Shown: positions 7,462 to 14,339 of the stretch, one piece after another
How the letters are laid out: every line of letters starts with the position of its first letter
How positions within the stretch are numbered: the stretch's first letter is position 1
Source of the DNA: an uncultured Clostridia bacterium
GTDB lineage: Bacteria; Bacillota; Clostridia; JAAYHZ01
Assembly: GCA_937894465.1 (NCBI GenBank)
Contig: CALCRE010000186.1
Span: 1 to 17,519 of the forward strand
Direction of reading: 5' to 3'
Length of the DNA: 17,519 nucleotides
The notes under the pieces: generated by a model
What the model was told of the DNA's origin: nothing
The model's database searches: none
Seen by the model: the letters and a program-made list of their open reading frames with translations, nothing else
Position numbers and translations under genes: made by a program

Positions 7462-8865
7462 TCACACCGTTTCCCCCTCCAAAGACCAAGCACCGGCATC
7501 GGTGATACGCACCTTGATGATCTGCCCTGCAGTGTCCTCTTTGGATTTAAAGTTAACAATCTTATTGGTATCGGTACGTCCCGTATTGATATCCGAGTTG
7601 GTTTTGCTCTTCCCTTCATTCAACACAAACTCGGTTTTTCCGATATACTCCATGTTCTTTTTCAAGGATGCGGCATCTTGCACCTCCAACAACCTTTGGA
7701 AGCGACTCTTTTTTTCCTCCTCCGGGATCTGATCTTCCCGCTCAGCAGCAGGGGTACCTTTTCGTATGGAATAGATGAATGTATAAGCCAGATCATATTC
7801 CACCCTTTTGGCCACATCCAATGTTTCGGCGAAATCCTGTTCGGTTTCCCCCGGAAAGCCCACCATAATATCCGTGGTTAGAGCCAACCCCGGTATTTTA
7901 GATCGTGCAAAATCTACAATTTCCAAATACCTTTGCTTTGTGTAGTGTCTGTTCATTTCTTTCAAGACCTTATCAGAACCTGCTTGCAAAGGCAGATGTA
8001 AATGCTTGCACACCTTGTCTAATTCGCTCATAGCCATGATCAATGAATTGGAAATATCTTTCGGATGAGAAGTCATAAAACGGATTCGTTGGATTCCGTC
8101 CACCTTGCTCAGGGCATACAGCAATTCGCTGAAATCAATTTTTTCTTCCAGCGTTTTCCCGTAGGAGTTGACATTTTGACCTAGCAAAGTAATTTCCTTC
8201 ACCCCGTCCTCAGCAAGATAACGGGCTTCGTCCAAAATGTCGGATAATTCCCGACTCCTCTCCCGTCCTCTGACATGAGGTACAATGCAATAAGAACAAA
8301 AGTTATTGCATCCGTACATGATACTTAGCCATGCCTTGTATGGATGTTCTCTTTTCAAGGGCATCCCTTCCGGAATATATCGTTCAGTGTCATAAACATT
8401 GATAATGCTTTTTTCCCGGGTTAACCTTTCATAAATGGTCTGGGGTAATTCATGAATGTTTTGTGTGCCTAGCACCAAATCCACATGTTTGTGCTTTTTT
8501 TTGATATCTTCCACCATATGAGGTTCTTGCATCATACACCCTGCCACTGCAATTAACAACCAAGGCTTTTCCCTTTTCAAACCCTTTAAAGCGCCTAAGT
8601 GTCCGAATACCTTTAATTCGGCGTTCTCCCGCACACAGCAGGTATTAAACAGTATAAAATCCGCATTTTCCATATCAACCGCAGGTACGAATCCCATCAT
8701 TTCCAGCATGCCGGTGTACTTTTCCGCTTCATTTTCATTCATCTGGCATCCGAAGTTTCTGACATAATAGCTTGGTATCCGGTGATCCGGTCGTATATAT
8801 TGTATCTTTTCTTTTATTTGCTGTATATATCGGCTTTGGGTGCCGAATTCAATTCTTTCTACCAC
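7462..8865 (-). CDS. miaB: tRNA-2-methylthio-N6-dimethylallyladenosine synthase MiaB
   Basis: MiaB is a radical-SAM methylthiotransferase that converts i6A37 to ms2i6A37 in tRNA, acting on the product of MiaA. The protein has 467 residues. The N-terminal UPF0004 domain carries the auxiliary-cluster cysteines Cys40 (NFGCQMN), Cys76 (NTCCV) and Cys110 (AGCMMQ). The radical-SAM domain has Cys186, Cys190 and Cys193 (YGCNNFCSYC). A TRAM RNA-binding domain forms the C-terminus from about residue 395. NFGCQMN and the HVRGRERSR segment favour MiaB over MtaB or RimO. The start is GTG at 8865, directly after the pgi stop codon with no spacer and no strong ribosome binding site (a GGGG about 15 bases upstream), so it probably depends on translational coupling to pgi. 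The next in-frame ATG would remove the first cluster motif. Confidence 0.95.
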   Translation of the reverse strand: MVERIEFGTQSRYIQQIKEKIQYIRPDHRIPSYYVRNFGCQMNENEAEKYTGMLEMMGFVPAVDMENADFILFNTCCVRENAELKVFGHLGALKGLKREKPWLLIAVAGCMMQEPHMVEDIKKKHKHVDLVLGTQNIHELPQTIYERLTREKSIINVYDTERYIPEGMPLKREHPYKAWLSIMYGCNNFCSYCIVPHVRGRERSRELSDILDEARYLAEDGVKEITLLGQNVNSYGKTLEEKIDFSELLYALSKVDGIQRIRFMTSHPKDISNSLIMAMSELDKVCKHLHLPLQAGSDKVLKEMNRHYTKQRYLEIVDFARSKIPGLALTTDIMVGFPGETEQDFAETLDVAKRVEYDLAYTFIYSIRKGTPAAEREDQIPEEEKKSRFQRLLEVQDAASLKKNMEYIGKTEFVLNEGKSKTNSDINTGRTDTNKIVNFKSKEDTAGQIIKVRITDAGAWSLEGETV

Positions 8866-10179
8866 TTACTTGTCATACCCCGGCTTTCCCAGCAAATGAA
8901 ACATGTTTTTCTTGTATGCTTCTACGCCCGGTTGATCAAAGGGATTCACACCCAACATGTAACCGCTGATTCCACAAGCTTTTTCAAAAAAGTAAATCAG
9001 TTGACCCAAGGATTGCTCATCCAAACAGTTCAACGTAACGGTCAAATTGGGAACTCCCCCTTCCACATGGGCCATTAACGTACCTTTTGCCGCCATCTTG
9101 TTAATGTAGTCCAAGCCTTTTCCTGCGATATAGTTCAAGCCGTCACCGTCTTGGACATCACGCATCAAAATAAGTTCGGTCTTCGGGTTTTCAATCACCA
9201 AACCGGTCTCGAACAGGTTGCGCAATCCGTCTTGAATGTATTGCCCCATGGAGTGAAGGTCGGTGGTCAAGTCCGCACCGGCCGGGAATATACCTTTATG
9301 ATCCTTTCCTTCGCTTTCACCGTATAATTGTTTCCACCATTCTGTGATATAGTGAAGGTTAGGCTCATAATTGATCATCAATTCAAGTGTTTTACCTTTG
9401 TTGTACAATATGTTTCGGCATAAGGCATACATGCAGGAAGGATTTTCGTGAATATTTTGAGTGGAAACCACATCTCGCATATCTGACGCCCCTTTCATAA
9501 GAGCTTTTATGTCAAAACCGGCTACAGCAATGGGCAACAATCCCGCCGGAGTCAAGACGCTGTATCGTCCCCCTACATCATCCGGTATGACGAAAGTTCG
9601 GTACCCTTGCTCATCAGCCAATGTTTTCAATGCACCTTTTTTTGCGTCTGTGGTGGCGTAGATTCTCTTTGCTGCCTCTTCCTTACCGTATTTTTTCTCC
9701 ATCATGTCTTTTAAGAAACGAAAAGCCACTGCAGGTTCAGTGGTAGTACCGGATTTTGAAATGACATTCACCGAACAATCATAGTTCTTAACAACCTCCA
9801 ACAATTGGCTTAAATAGGTGGAGCTTAAGTTGTTTCCAGCAAACAACACCATTGTCCTGATACCCTTTCCGAAAGGCTCCGAAAAGGAAAAGTGGCCGCT
9901 CAAAGCGTCGATGACAGCTTTGGATCCTAAATAGGAGCCACCGATTCCCACAGTGATTAAAATGTCGCTGTCCTTTTTTATTTTCTCCGCACTACTTAAA
10001 ACATTGTCAAATTCCTCTTTATTGTATTGAACCGGCAAATCCAACCATCCTAAAAATTCACTACCGGGTCCTTTTCGGGAGTCCAGCAAATTCATAGCAT
10101 TTTTTGCAGCTGGTGTATTGTACTCAATTTCATGAGCATTTATAAAATTCATCGCATATTTGTAATCAAACCGAAGCAT
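8866..10179 (-). CDS. pgi: Glucose-6-phosphate isomerase
   Basis: This enzyme interconverts glucose-6-phosphate and fructose-6-phosphate in the cytoplasm (glycolysis and gluconeogenesis). It is the short bacterial form, 437 residues from the start chosen here. In this numbering the motifs are GIGGSYLGSKA (78-88), SKSGTTTE (141-148) for the phosphate, GGRYSVLTPAG (203-213; PGI signature), GESEGKDHKG with catalytic Glu288, the LHSMGQYIQDG histidine (309), and GVNPFDQPGVEAYKK (410-424) with the catalytic lysine at 423. An in-frame ATG occurs at 10191, but it overlaps GAGGTG (10184-10189), which serves the ATG at 10179, so the shorter protein is preferred. pgi is the first gene of the leftward unit that continues into miaB, an unusual partner for a glycolytic gene. 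Confidence 0.95.
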   Translation of the reverse strand: MLRFDYKYAMNFINAHEIEYNTPAAKNAMNLLDSRKGPGSEFLGWLDLPVQYNKEEFDNVLSSAEKIKKDSDILITVGIGGSYLGSKAVIDALSGHFSFSEPFGKGIRTMVLFAGNNLSSTYLSQLLEVVKNYDCSVNVISKSGTTTEPAVAFRFLKDMMEKKYGKEEAAKRIYATTDAKKGALKTLADEQGYRTFVIPDDVGGRYSVLTPAGLLPIAVAGFDIKALMKGASDMRDVVSTQNIHENPSCMYALCRNILYNKGKTLELMINYEPNLHYITEWWKQLYGESEGKDHKGIFPAGADLTTDLHSMGQYIQDGLRNLFETGLVIENPKTELILMRDVQDGDGLNYIAGKGLDYINKMAAKGTLMAHVEGGVPNLTVTLNCLDEQSLGQLIYFFEKACGISGYMLGVNPFDQPGVEAYKKNMFHLLGKPGYDK

Positions 10180-10183
10180 ATAG

Positions 10184-10189
10184 CACCTC
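10184..10189 (-). promoter_or_regulatory. pgi ribosome binding site
   Basis: GAGGTG lies 4 bases upstream of ATG 10179 and overlaps the alternative upstream ATG at 10191, which has no Shine-Dalgarno sequence of its own nearby. It decides the pgi start. Confidence 0.65.
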
Positions 10190-10235
10190 ATTTATTTTAT
10201 TAAAATTATTATTTCACTATTTTTATTTTCTATAT

Positions 10236-10264
10236 ATTATAACACACAGGCTTGTCATGCAATC
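10236..10264 (-). promoter_or_regulatory. Promoter candidate for the pgi-miaB-mutSL-miaA-hfq unit
   Basis: On the minus strand an extended -10 element, TGTTATAAT (10244-10236), has a perfect TATAAT hexamer. The -35 is poor: GATTGC at 17 bases or TTGCAT at 15. Extended -10 promoters tolerate this. The transcript would start near 10229, about 50 bases before the pgi ATG. No convincing terminator follows the upstream nitroreductase gene, so readthrough from it is also possible. Confidence 0.55.
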
Positions 10265-10294
10265 ATAAACCAAAAAACAAAACCGATTTTCAAA

Positions 10295-10804
10295 TTAAAA
10301 GGATTGGTAAGAAACCAGTTCCTCAAGGCTCTTTCTTTTGCGTTGCGGTATTTCTTCAGCAGGATATCCTAATGGTGTGACTGCCACGACAACCGCCTCA
10401 TCCGGCACTTTCAAAATTTTCTTCACCCGGCCTTGATTGTAACTGCCCAACCAGCATGTGCCCAAGCCTTGTTCATAAGCTTCCAAGATGATATGAGTCA
10501 TGACAATGGAACAATCCGTTACATGTCTTGGAATACCGCATCCCATATTACCACCGTCTTGTAAAGCACAAAGGGCAATAAACACCGGTGCCTCAGCAAC
10601 AAATGATTGTCCGTTACATGCTTCTACCAATTGGTCTAATATCTTTGGGTCTGTGACAACAACAATTTTGAAAGTTTGTAAATTTCGCGCGGTTGGAGCA
10701 AGCCTTGCAGCCTCCAACACATATTTCAACTTTTCAGGTTCCACTTCCTTCGAAGAATAACTTCGCACGCTTCTTCTTCCTTTCATTGCGGTCATAACAT
10801 CCAT
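10295..10804 (-). CDS. Nitroreductase-family FMN oxidoreductase
   Basis: This 169-residue protein belongs to the nitroreductase superfamily of FMN-dependent NAD(P)H oxidoreductases. The FMN-contacting segments are RRSVR (10-14), the PTARNLQ loop (37-43), a helix with the GLGTCWLG motif (113-120) and LGYPAE (145-150). It lacks a ferredoxin-like extension. At 169 residues it is at the short end of the family, so it probably works as a homodimer on small quinones, nitro compounds or flavins. The substrate cannot be read from the sequence. The ATG at 10804 follows an AAAGGGATG stretch. A TATAAA at 10835-10840 could be its -10 element, but no good -35 is visible. The gene stands between the terminator at 10853-10890 and the pgi promoter, so it may be a single-gene unit or lead into pgi. 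Confidence 0.88.
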   Translation of the reverse strand: MDVMTAMKGRRSVRSYSSKEVEPEKLKYVLEAARLAPTARNLQTFKIVVVTDPKILDQLVEACNGQSFVAEAPVFIALCALQDGGNMGCGIPRHVTDCSIVMTHIILEAYEQGLGTCWLGSYNQGRVKKILKVPDEAVVVAVTPLGYPAEEIPQRKRKSLEELVSYQSF

Positions 10805-10852
10805 ATTTTATCATCCCTTTCTAACCATACACATTTTATACCTGTTCAATAA

Positions 10853-10890
10853 AGCCCCCGTTTTACCTTTACCGGGTAAAAACGGGGGCT
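10853..10890 (-). terminator. Strong hairpin terminator after the HAD gene
   Basis: AGCCCCCGTTTTACC (10853-10867) pairs with GGTAAAAACGGGGGCT (10875-10890), a stem of about 15 bp with one bulged A and a 7-base loop. It begins 10 bases after the stop codon of the leftward HAD gene. The downstream T run on that strand is short (CTTTATTG), but the stem is very stable. It marks the end of the pheT-araC-amidohydrolase-HAD unit. Confidence 0.8.
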
Positions 10891-10899
10891 CTTGTTGTT

Positions 10900-11553
10900 T
10901 TACATCATCTTATCGAATATCGCTTCTATATCCAAAGTATTGTCAAAAACATAATCCGGATTTTCCGCCTCCAACCTGTTTCGGTTAAAGGAAGAAGTGA
11001 TTCCTATACAATGCATTTCGGCGGCTTTTGCCGCTTTCAACCCGTTCACAGCATCTTCCACCACCCAACAATCCTGAGAAGATAAGCCCAACCGCTCCCC
11101 CGCCTTTATAAAGATGTCCGGTGCAGGTTTTTTTCGCACTACATCTTCCCCGGTTAAAACCACTTGGAAAAGGTCGAAAGATATGCCTGCGGTTTGCAGA
11201 TTCGCTTTGACTTTGATCATATCCGCGCTGCTTGCCAAAGCTAACTTGTAACCTTTTTCAGATAACCGAATGAGCATTTCAGGCACTCCATCGTATATTT
11301 TCAAGTGCTTATCCACCAGCTCACCATAGATTTGATACACTAGTTTTTTCATTTCAGGAACATAGGGCGTATGATAAGCTTCCGCCACACCGCCGATAAA
11401 ACGGTCTTCCCCCGCTCCTACAAAAGGTTCGAAATCCTCCGGTTTCGCATGTACACCGTATTGAGCCAAGCCTTTGATGGCAGCCATCTTAATGACAGGT
11501 TCACTGTCCACCAACACACCGTCCATATCAAATATAATTCCAAGTTTTTTCAT
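10900..11553 (-). CDS. HAD-superfamily hydrolase, beta-phosphoglucomutase-like
   Basis: This cytoplasmic HAD-fold enzyme has 217 residues, the usual length for subfamily IA. Motif I is DMDGVLVDSE, with nucleophile Asp9 and general acid Asp11. Motif II is Ser108 (in LASSA), motif III Lys142 (in KKPAPD), and motif IV Glu166-Asp167 (in VVEDAVNG). A helical cap follows motif I (about residues 16-85). The combination DxDGVLVDSE, KPxPD and VxEDxxNG is typical of beta-phosphoglucomutases and of small sugar-phosphate phosphatases, and sequence alone does not separate these. The gene begins 9 bases after amidohydrolase copy A, with a weak ribosome binding site (TAGGG). It is therefore probably translated after that gene and may act on a phosphorylated sugar from the same pathway, which is inference from context. 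Confidence 0.88.
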   Translation of the reverse strand: MKKLGIIFDMDGVLVDSEPVIKMAAIKGLAQYGVHAKPEDFEPFVGAGEDRFIGGVAEAYHTPYVPEMKKLVYQIYGELVDKHLKIYDGVPEMLIRLSEKGYKLALASSADMIKVKANLQTAGISFDLFQVVLTGEDVVRKKPAPDIFIKAGERLGLSSQDCWVVEDAVNGLKAAKAAEMHCIGITSSFNRNRLEAENPDYVFDNTLDIEAIFDKMM

Positions 11554-11562
11554 AAGCTAACC

Positions 11563-12438
11563 CTACAGATTAACATCATCCAAGGGAACTAATTTAAGCG
11601 CATTTTTGTAAAAGATCTTATCTTTTACTTCTTGGCTTAAATCTAAAGTTGCCAAAAATTCCTGATGTTGATTGTCAAAATAGTCTCTTCCGTACAAAAT
11701 TCGGTCTTGATATTCATTCAGGAACCAAAAAGCAAATTCAGGGTCTCGCTTTAAAGCATTGCATCCTGACCCTGCGGACATGTCACAATAAAGATTAGGA
11801 TAATCATTCAGCATTTGAATCAATTTTCCACCTTCCACAACTTTGCCTTTGGGATATGACGTTTTGTCAAATTGGTCGTCTCCGGAAATATGAGCCCAAA
11901 AACCCGGCGCATGACCTATGAAAACGGTCTCTTCACATTCGGCGATGGCTCTTTCAAAAGGTAACATTCCGCCGCCGTACCAGTAATTTGGTCTCGGATA
12001 AGCTCTTCCCGTATTAAACTCATAATCGATGTGCACCAATACCGGTACATTCTTGGATCCGCAGAATTTATACATTCTGATGGCATCCCGGTCATCGAAC
12101 ATCATTCTTAATTTCAGTTCTCCGTATACCCTTGCACCGTGAATGGTGATAGCTGCATCCATTTTGTCAATGGCATCCGGTGTTCTGGGATCCGGAGCAT
12201 ATCCTAAAACAAAACGTTCCGGATACTTTTCCACATATCGAAGACAATTGGAAAAGGGTATGCAGTTATGTTGGTTGATCGGTGATATGTTCTTGTTGTA
12301 GTTTGGAGAATACTCTGTTTCCGGACACTCCCATGACAGTATCCAGGTTTTGTCGATATTGTATTGATCCATGTTTTCTATAAATTTAGCTACATCATGA
12401 TGATGCCAATCGGGATGATTGTGTACATCGATAATCAT
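11563..12438 (-). CDS. Amidohydrolase_2-family metal-dependent hydrolase, copy A
   Basis: This 291-residue TIM-barrel hydrolase belongs to the amidohydrolase superfamily, of the ACMSD/amidohydrolase_2 type. The expected metal ligands are visible: HxH at His6 and His8 (VHNHPDWHHH), His136 (LVHIDYE), His176 (IGHAPGFW) and Asp252 (YGRDYF). Three further histidines (12-14) follow the HxH, which is unusual. The family covers decarboxylases, lactonases and hydrolases of small carboxylated or cyclic compounds, and the substrate here is unknown. There is no signal peptide, so it is cytoplasmic. The ATG at 12438 has a near-ideal AGGAGGTAAGG upstream, within a 23-base gap after the AraC regulator copy A. 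It differs from copy B (13441-14316) at 17 of 291 residues with no gaps. The HAD gene follows 9 bases after its stop. Confidence 0.85.
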   Translation of the reverse strand: MIIDVHNHPDWHHHDVAKFIENMDQYNIDKTWILSWECPETEYSPNYNKNISPINQHNCIPFSNCLRYVEKYPERFVLGYAPDPRTPDAIDKMDAAITIHGARVYGELKLRMMFDDRDAIRMYKFCGSKNVPVLVHIDYEFNTGRAYPRPNYWYGGGMLPFERAIAECEETVFIGHAPGFWAHISGDDQFDKTSYPKGKVVEGGKLIQMLNDYPNLYCDMSAGSGCNALKRDPEFAFWFLNEYQDRILYGRDYFDNQHQEFLATLDLSQEVKDKIFYKNALKLVPLDDVNL

Positions 12439-12461
12439 TTAATCCTTACCTCCTAATAAAG

Positions 12462-13394
12462 CTATTTGATGCGTAGCACCTTTTTTCTGTATTGTGTGGG
12501 GCTGAGCCCCATCTGTTGCTTGAATGCACGATTAAAATAGTTAATATTGTTGAATCCTGATGAAAAGCAAATATCATACACACTGTCCGTGTAATACTCC
12601 ACCAAAAGATCCGATGCCTTTTTAATTCTCAAGTGATTCACATATTCGGTGAATGTCATGTTCGTCAGATTCTTGAACAAATATCTGAAATAAGAACTGG
12701 ACATCATGGCAATTTTCGCAGCGTCCTCCGCCTTGATGTCACTGATGTAATTCTTGTCGATATAGTCCTTTGCCACTATAAGGTTTTCTTTGTGTCTGTC
12801 TAGCAAGACATCATGAGCCGGTATATCGGTCTCGCTTTTTTTGTATTCTCTTGCCAGAAGAATCAACAGTCTTAGAAGAAAAGATTTGAACATCAACTCA
12901 AAATTATCGTCCATTTCTTTGTATTCCCCGATCAATTCATTTAATATGCCCTCCACATCGTCTCTGGCCTTTCCGCTGAGATTCAATCGGGGTTTGATCT
13001 TGTTTTCACTGACCAAAAAAGGTTCCAAATAGGCAAAGTCAAAGAAAGCTTCACTGTTTTCTTCCGGTGAGAACTTCTCGTTGATGTATTGAGGCATAAA
13101 TTCCAACTCGATGATTTCTGATTCTTGGTTCTGGTCCGCATCAAAACGATGAGGCACATAAGGGGGAATTACGAAAATATCCCCTTGTACCAGCTGGAAA
13201 TAGTTGTCGTTGATATAGTGCTTTACGCTGCCTTTTGAAACATACTCTATTTGGACATATTCATGCCTGTGCAAGTTTTTTCTGAATTGATCTCCTGTAA
13301 GCTTAATGATATAGAAAGGCAAATGATGCTTATTATCAAGCTTCAGCAGTGTAATATCTTGATATTCTTTTTTATCTAACGAAGTATAATCCAC
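12462..13394 (-). CDS. AraC-family transcriptional regulator, copy A
   Basis: This 310-residue two-domain regulator has an N-terminal cupin-like sensing domain (about residues 20-125, with HRHEYVQIEY at 42-51 and GDIFVIPPYVPHRF at 71-84). A helical linker follows, then a C-terminal AraC/XylS double helix-turn-helix (about 205-305) ending in VYDICFSSGFNNINYFNRAFKQ and the family signature GLSPTQYRK. Such regulators usually bind a sugar or related small molecule and activate an adjacent catabolic gene. The start is GTG at 13394 with GGAAGG (13402-13407) 7 bases upstream; the paralogue uses TTG at the equivalent place. The gene lies 46 bases after amidohydrolase copy B and 23 bases before copy A, co-directional with both. 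That 23-base gap leaves no room for a promoter, so its target site is probably elsewhere. Confidence 0.88.
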   Translation of the reverse strand: MDYTSLDKKEYQDITLLKLDNKHHLPFYIIKLTGDQFRKNLHRHEYVQIEYVSKGSVKHYINDNYFQLVQGDIFVIPPYVPHRFDADQNQESEIIELEFMPQYINEKFSPEENSEAFFDFAYLEPFLVSENKIKPRLNLSGKARDDVEGILNELIGEYKEMDDNFELMFKSFLLRLLILLAREYKKSETDIPAHDVLLDRHKENLIVAKDYIDKNYISDIKAEDAAKIAMMSSSYFRYLFKNLTNMTFTEYVNHLRIKKASDLLVEYYTDSVYDICFSSGFNNINYFNRAFKQQMGLSPTQYRKKVLRIK

Positions 13395-13440
13395 TTTTTT
13401 ACCTTCCTTTCTTATCCAACTCCCGGCTTTTGCTCTGTAA

Positions 13441-14316
13441 CTACTCTTTTACATCATCCAAAGGAACCAGCTTCAGTGCGTTTTTGTAAAAAATCTTGTC
13501 CTTCACTTCTTGGCTTAAATCCAATGTTGCTAAAAATTCCTGATGTTGATTGTCAAAATAGTCTCTTCCGTACAAAATTCGGTCTTGATATTCATTCAGG
13601 AACCAAAAAGCAAATTCCGGGTCTCGTTTTAATGCATTGCATCCGGATCCTGCGGACATGTCGCAATAAAGGTTAGGATAATCATTCAACATTTGAATCA
13701 ATTTTCCGCCTTCCGCGACCTTTCCCGTTGGATATGCCGCTTTATTATACTGATCATCCCCGGAAATATGAGCCCAAAAACCCGGTGCATGACCTATGAA
13801 AATAGTCTCTTCACATTCGGCGATGGCTCTTTCAAAAGGTAAGATTCCTCCGCCGTACCAGTAATTAGGTCTAGGATAAGCTCGTCCTGAGTTAAATTCA
13901 TAATCAATGTGCACCAATACCGGTACATTCTTGGATCCGCAGAATTTATACATTCTGATGGCATCCCGGTCATCGAACATCATTCTTAATTTCAGTTCTC
14001 CGTATACCCTTGCACCGTGAATGGTGATAGCTGCATCCATTTTGTCAATGGCATCCGGAGTTCTGGGATCCGGAGCATATCCTAAAACAAAACGTTCCGG
14101 ATACTTTTCCATATACCGAAGGCAGTTGGAAAAGGGTATGCAATTATGTTGGTTTATAGGGGATATGTTCTTGTTATAGCCCGGATCATACTCCGTTTCA
14201 GGACACTCCCATGACAATATCCACGTTTTGTCGATATTGTATTGATTCATGTTCTCTATGAACTTGTCTACGTTATGATGATGCCAATCGGGGTGATTGT
14301 GAACATCGATAATCAT
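13441..14316 (-). CDS. Amidohydrolase_2-family metal-dependent hydrolase, copy B
   Basis: This is a 291-residue paralogue of the enzyme at 11563-12438, about 94% identical and with all metal ligands kept (His6, His8, His136, His176, Asp252). The 17 differences cluster at residues 15-46 (five), at 190-201 (F190Y, D191N, T193A, S194A, K197T, V201A) and at the last two residues. Residues 70-136 are identical, encoded by DNA that is almost identical too. The ATG at 14316 follows the same AGGAGGTAAGG sequence as copy A, 23 bases after AraC copy B. Both copies look intact, with no frameshift or lost motif. The substrate is unknown; the loop around 190-201 is the likeliest place for a specificity difference, which is inference. 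Confidence 0.85.
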   Translation of the reverse strand: MIIDVHNHPDWHHHNVDKFIENMNQYNIDKTWILSWECPETEYDPGYNKNISPINQHNCIPFSNCLRYMEKYPERFVLGYAPDPRTPDAIDKMDAAITIHGARVYGELKLRMMFDDRDAIRMYKFCGSKNVPVLVHIDYEFNSGRAYPRPNYWYGGGILPFERAIAECEETIFIGHAPGFWAHISGDDQYNKAAYPTGKVAEGGKLIQMLNDYPNLYCDMSAGSGCNALKRDPEFAFWFLNEYQDRILYGRDYFDNQHQEFLATLDLSQEVKDKIFYKNALKLVPLDDVKE

Positions 14317-14339
14317 TTTGACCTTACCTCCTAAAAAAA

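Larger units (their letters stand above)
11563..13394 (-). repeat. Tandem duplication, unit A (araC-amidohydrolase)
   Basis: This 1832-bp unit aligns without any gap to 13441-15272 at a constant offset of 1878 bp, including the 23-base spacer between the two genes. All four gene boundaries are shifted by exactly 1878. Identity is high in the enzyme half (17 of 291 residues differ) and lower in the regulator half (60 of 310 differ). No inverted terminal repeats or transposase are present. Confidence 0.9.

Noticed and set aside
10260..10294. Terminator after the nitroreductase gene (AAAATCGGTTTT followed by T-rich sequence)
   Set aside because: The possible stem is only four A-T pairs, too weak to support a call.
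10835..10852. Promoter for the nitroreductase gene (TATAAA at 10835-10840)
   Set aside because: No -35 hexamer is found at a workable distance; kept only as a remark in the gene entry.
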